A DNA stretch of 64,000 nucleotides from assembly GCA_032209605.1 (NCBI GenBank), contig JASFXZ010000033.1, forward strand, positions 92,001 to 156,000, given 5' to 3'. This DNA comes from Mactromeris polynyma (taxonomy: Eukaryota; Mollusca; Bivalvia; Venerida; Mactridae). This document shows, piece after piece, positions 63,662 to 64,000 of the stretch. The position numbers and the translations under genes are program-made. Below the pieces are notes generated by a model. That model saw only the letters and a list, made by a program, of their open reading frames with translations, did no database searches and had not been told where the DNA came from. Positions within the stretch are counted from its first letter, which is position 1; each line of letters opens with the position of its first letter.

Positions 63662-64000
63662 ACATTAACGTACGAGTCTGTATAAAATATGTGCATGCAA
63701 TGTAGCACAGTTTTATCAATTTGAAACTTAGTTCTCATAATAAAATGCTCTAATAAAAGCTTCAATAAATATATTGACTGTTTTTATCATCACCCAAAGG
63801 GCGATTACGTTGTAATAGTTATTTTACAGCACCTTGAAAAAACTCATCTGTATTTCGCTAAAAGTAAGAAACATGTCAAAATGTATTTTTAGTTGATTAC
63901 ACGTCTTTCGTATATATGATTTTTCATCCATTTGTTATAATGGTGATTTTACTGACTTTTACATGTTATATAGAAAAAGCACAGTTTTTGCCATGAAGAA
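63662..64000. other. non-coding stretch to window end
   Basis: AT-rich flank of the truncated LINE. No further feature seen. Confidence 0.4.

Overview
This looks like a piece of an invertebrate animal genome, most likely a bivalve mollusc. It is AT-rich, gene-poor and packed with transposable elements, minisatellites and long degenerate dispersed repeats of a kind I associate with bivalves (blocks built on 'caagggccataact', 'accaagtttgatgtcaat' and 'acaagagggccat'). The mollusc assignment is inference: no single-copy host gene is recognisable. There is no bacterial-style gene organisation, rRNA, intact tRNA or CRISPR array.

Layout. 0-12 kb: dispersed repeats around two short minus-strand exons (1708-1866 and 8966-9307). 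Both have consensus splice sites and the same intron phases, and both encode a leader of the form MGVD..TYRCR ending in a 2A-like peptide (NPGP in the first, decayed to NPDP in the second). 11.6-12.3 kb: a DNA transposon with 20-bp inverted repeats. 12.55-13.7 kb: a broken zinc-knuckle LINE ORF1. 14.2-18.9 kb: a complete-looking tyrosine-recombinase retrotransposon of Ngaro type, with gag, RT-RNase H, recombinase and split direct repeats A1 ... B1 A2 ... B2. 19-31 kb: mostly non-coding, with several tandem arrays (187, 69 and 84 bp) and small DNA transposons.

32.58-38.41 kb: an LTR retrotransposon with 166-bp LTRs, a tRNA-Leu-type primer site and gag-pol, sitting inside a 12-bp minisatellite whose unit looks like a tRNA A box. 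39-43 kb: several short inverted-repeat elements, including a GC-rich one at 42.0-42.9 kb. 43.8-44.7 kb: rearranged LINE pieces. 44.9-55.4 kb: an 80-bp satellite split by two insertions. The first is a minus-strand Ty3/gypsy-type element with identical 194-bp LTRs, a perfect 5-bp target duplication and several internal deletions. The second is a nearly full-length APE-type LINE whose ORF1 carries a clear 2A peptide and whose ORF2 follows in the same frame after a single TAG. 55.4-64 kb: a 52-bp minisatellite, mostly unannotatable sequence, a small element with a 9-bp target duplication, and a 5'-truncated LINE.

The most unusual thread is the shared N-terminal module (MG[VI]D...YR.R...NPGP). 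It occurs three times here: twice in spliced exons and once at the start of an active-looking LINE ORF1. This suggests 2A ribosome-skipping leaders move between, or are shared by, retrotransposons and spliced genes in this genome.
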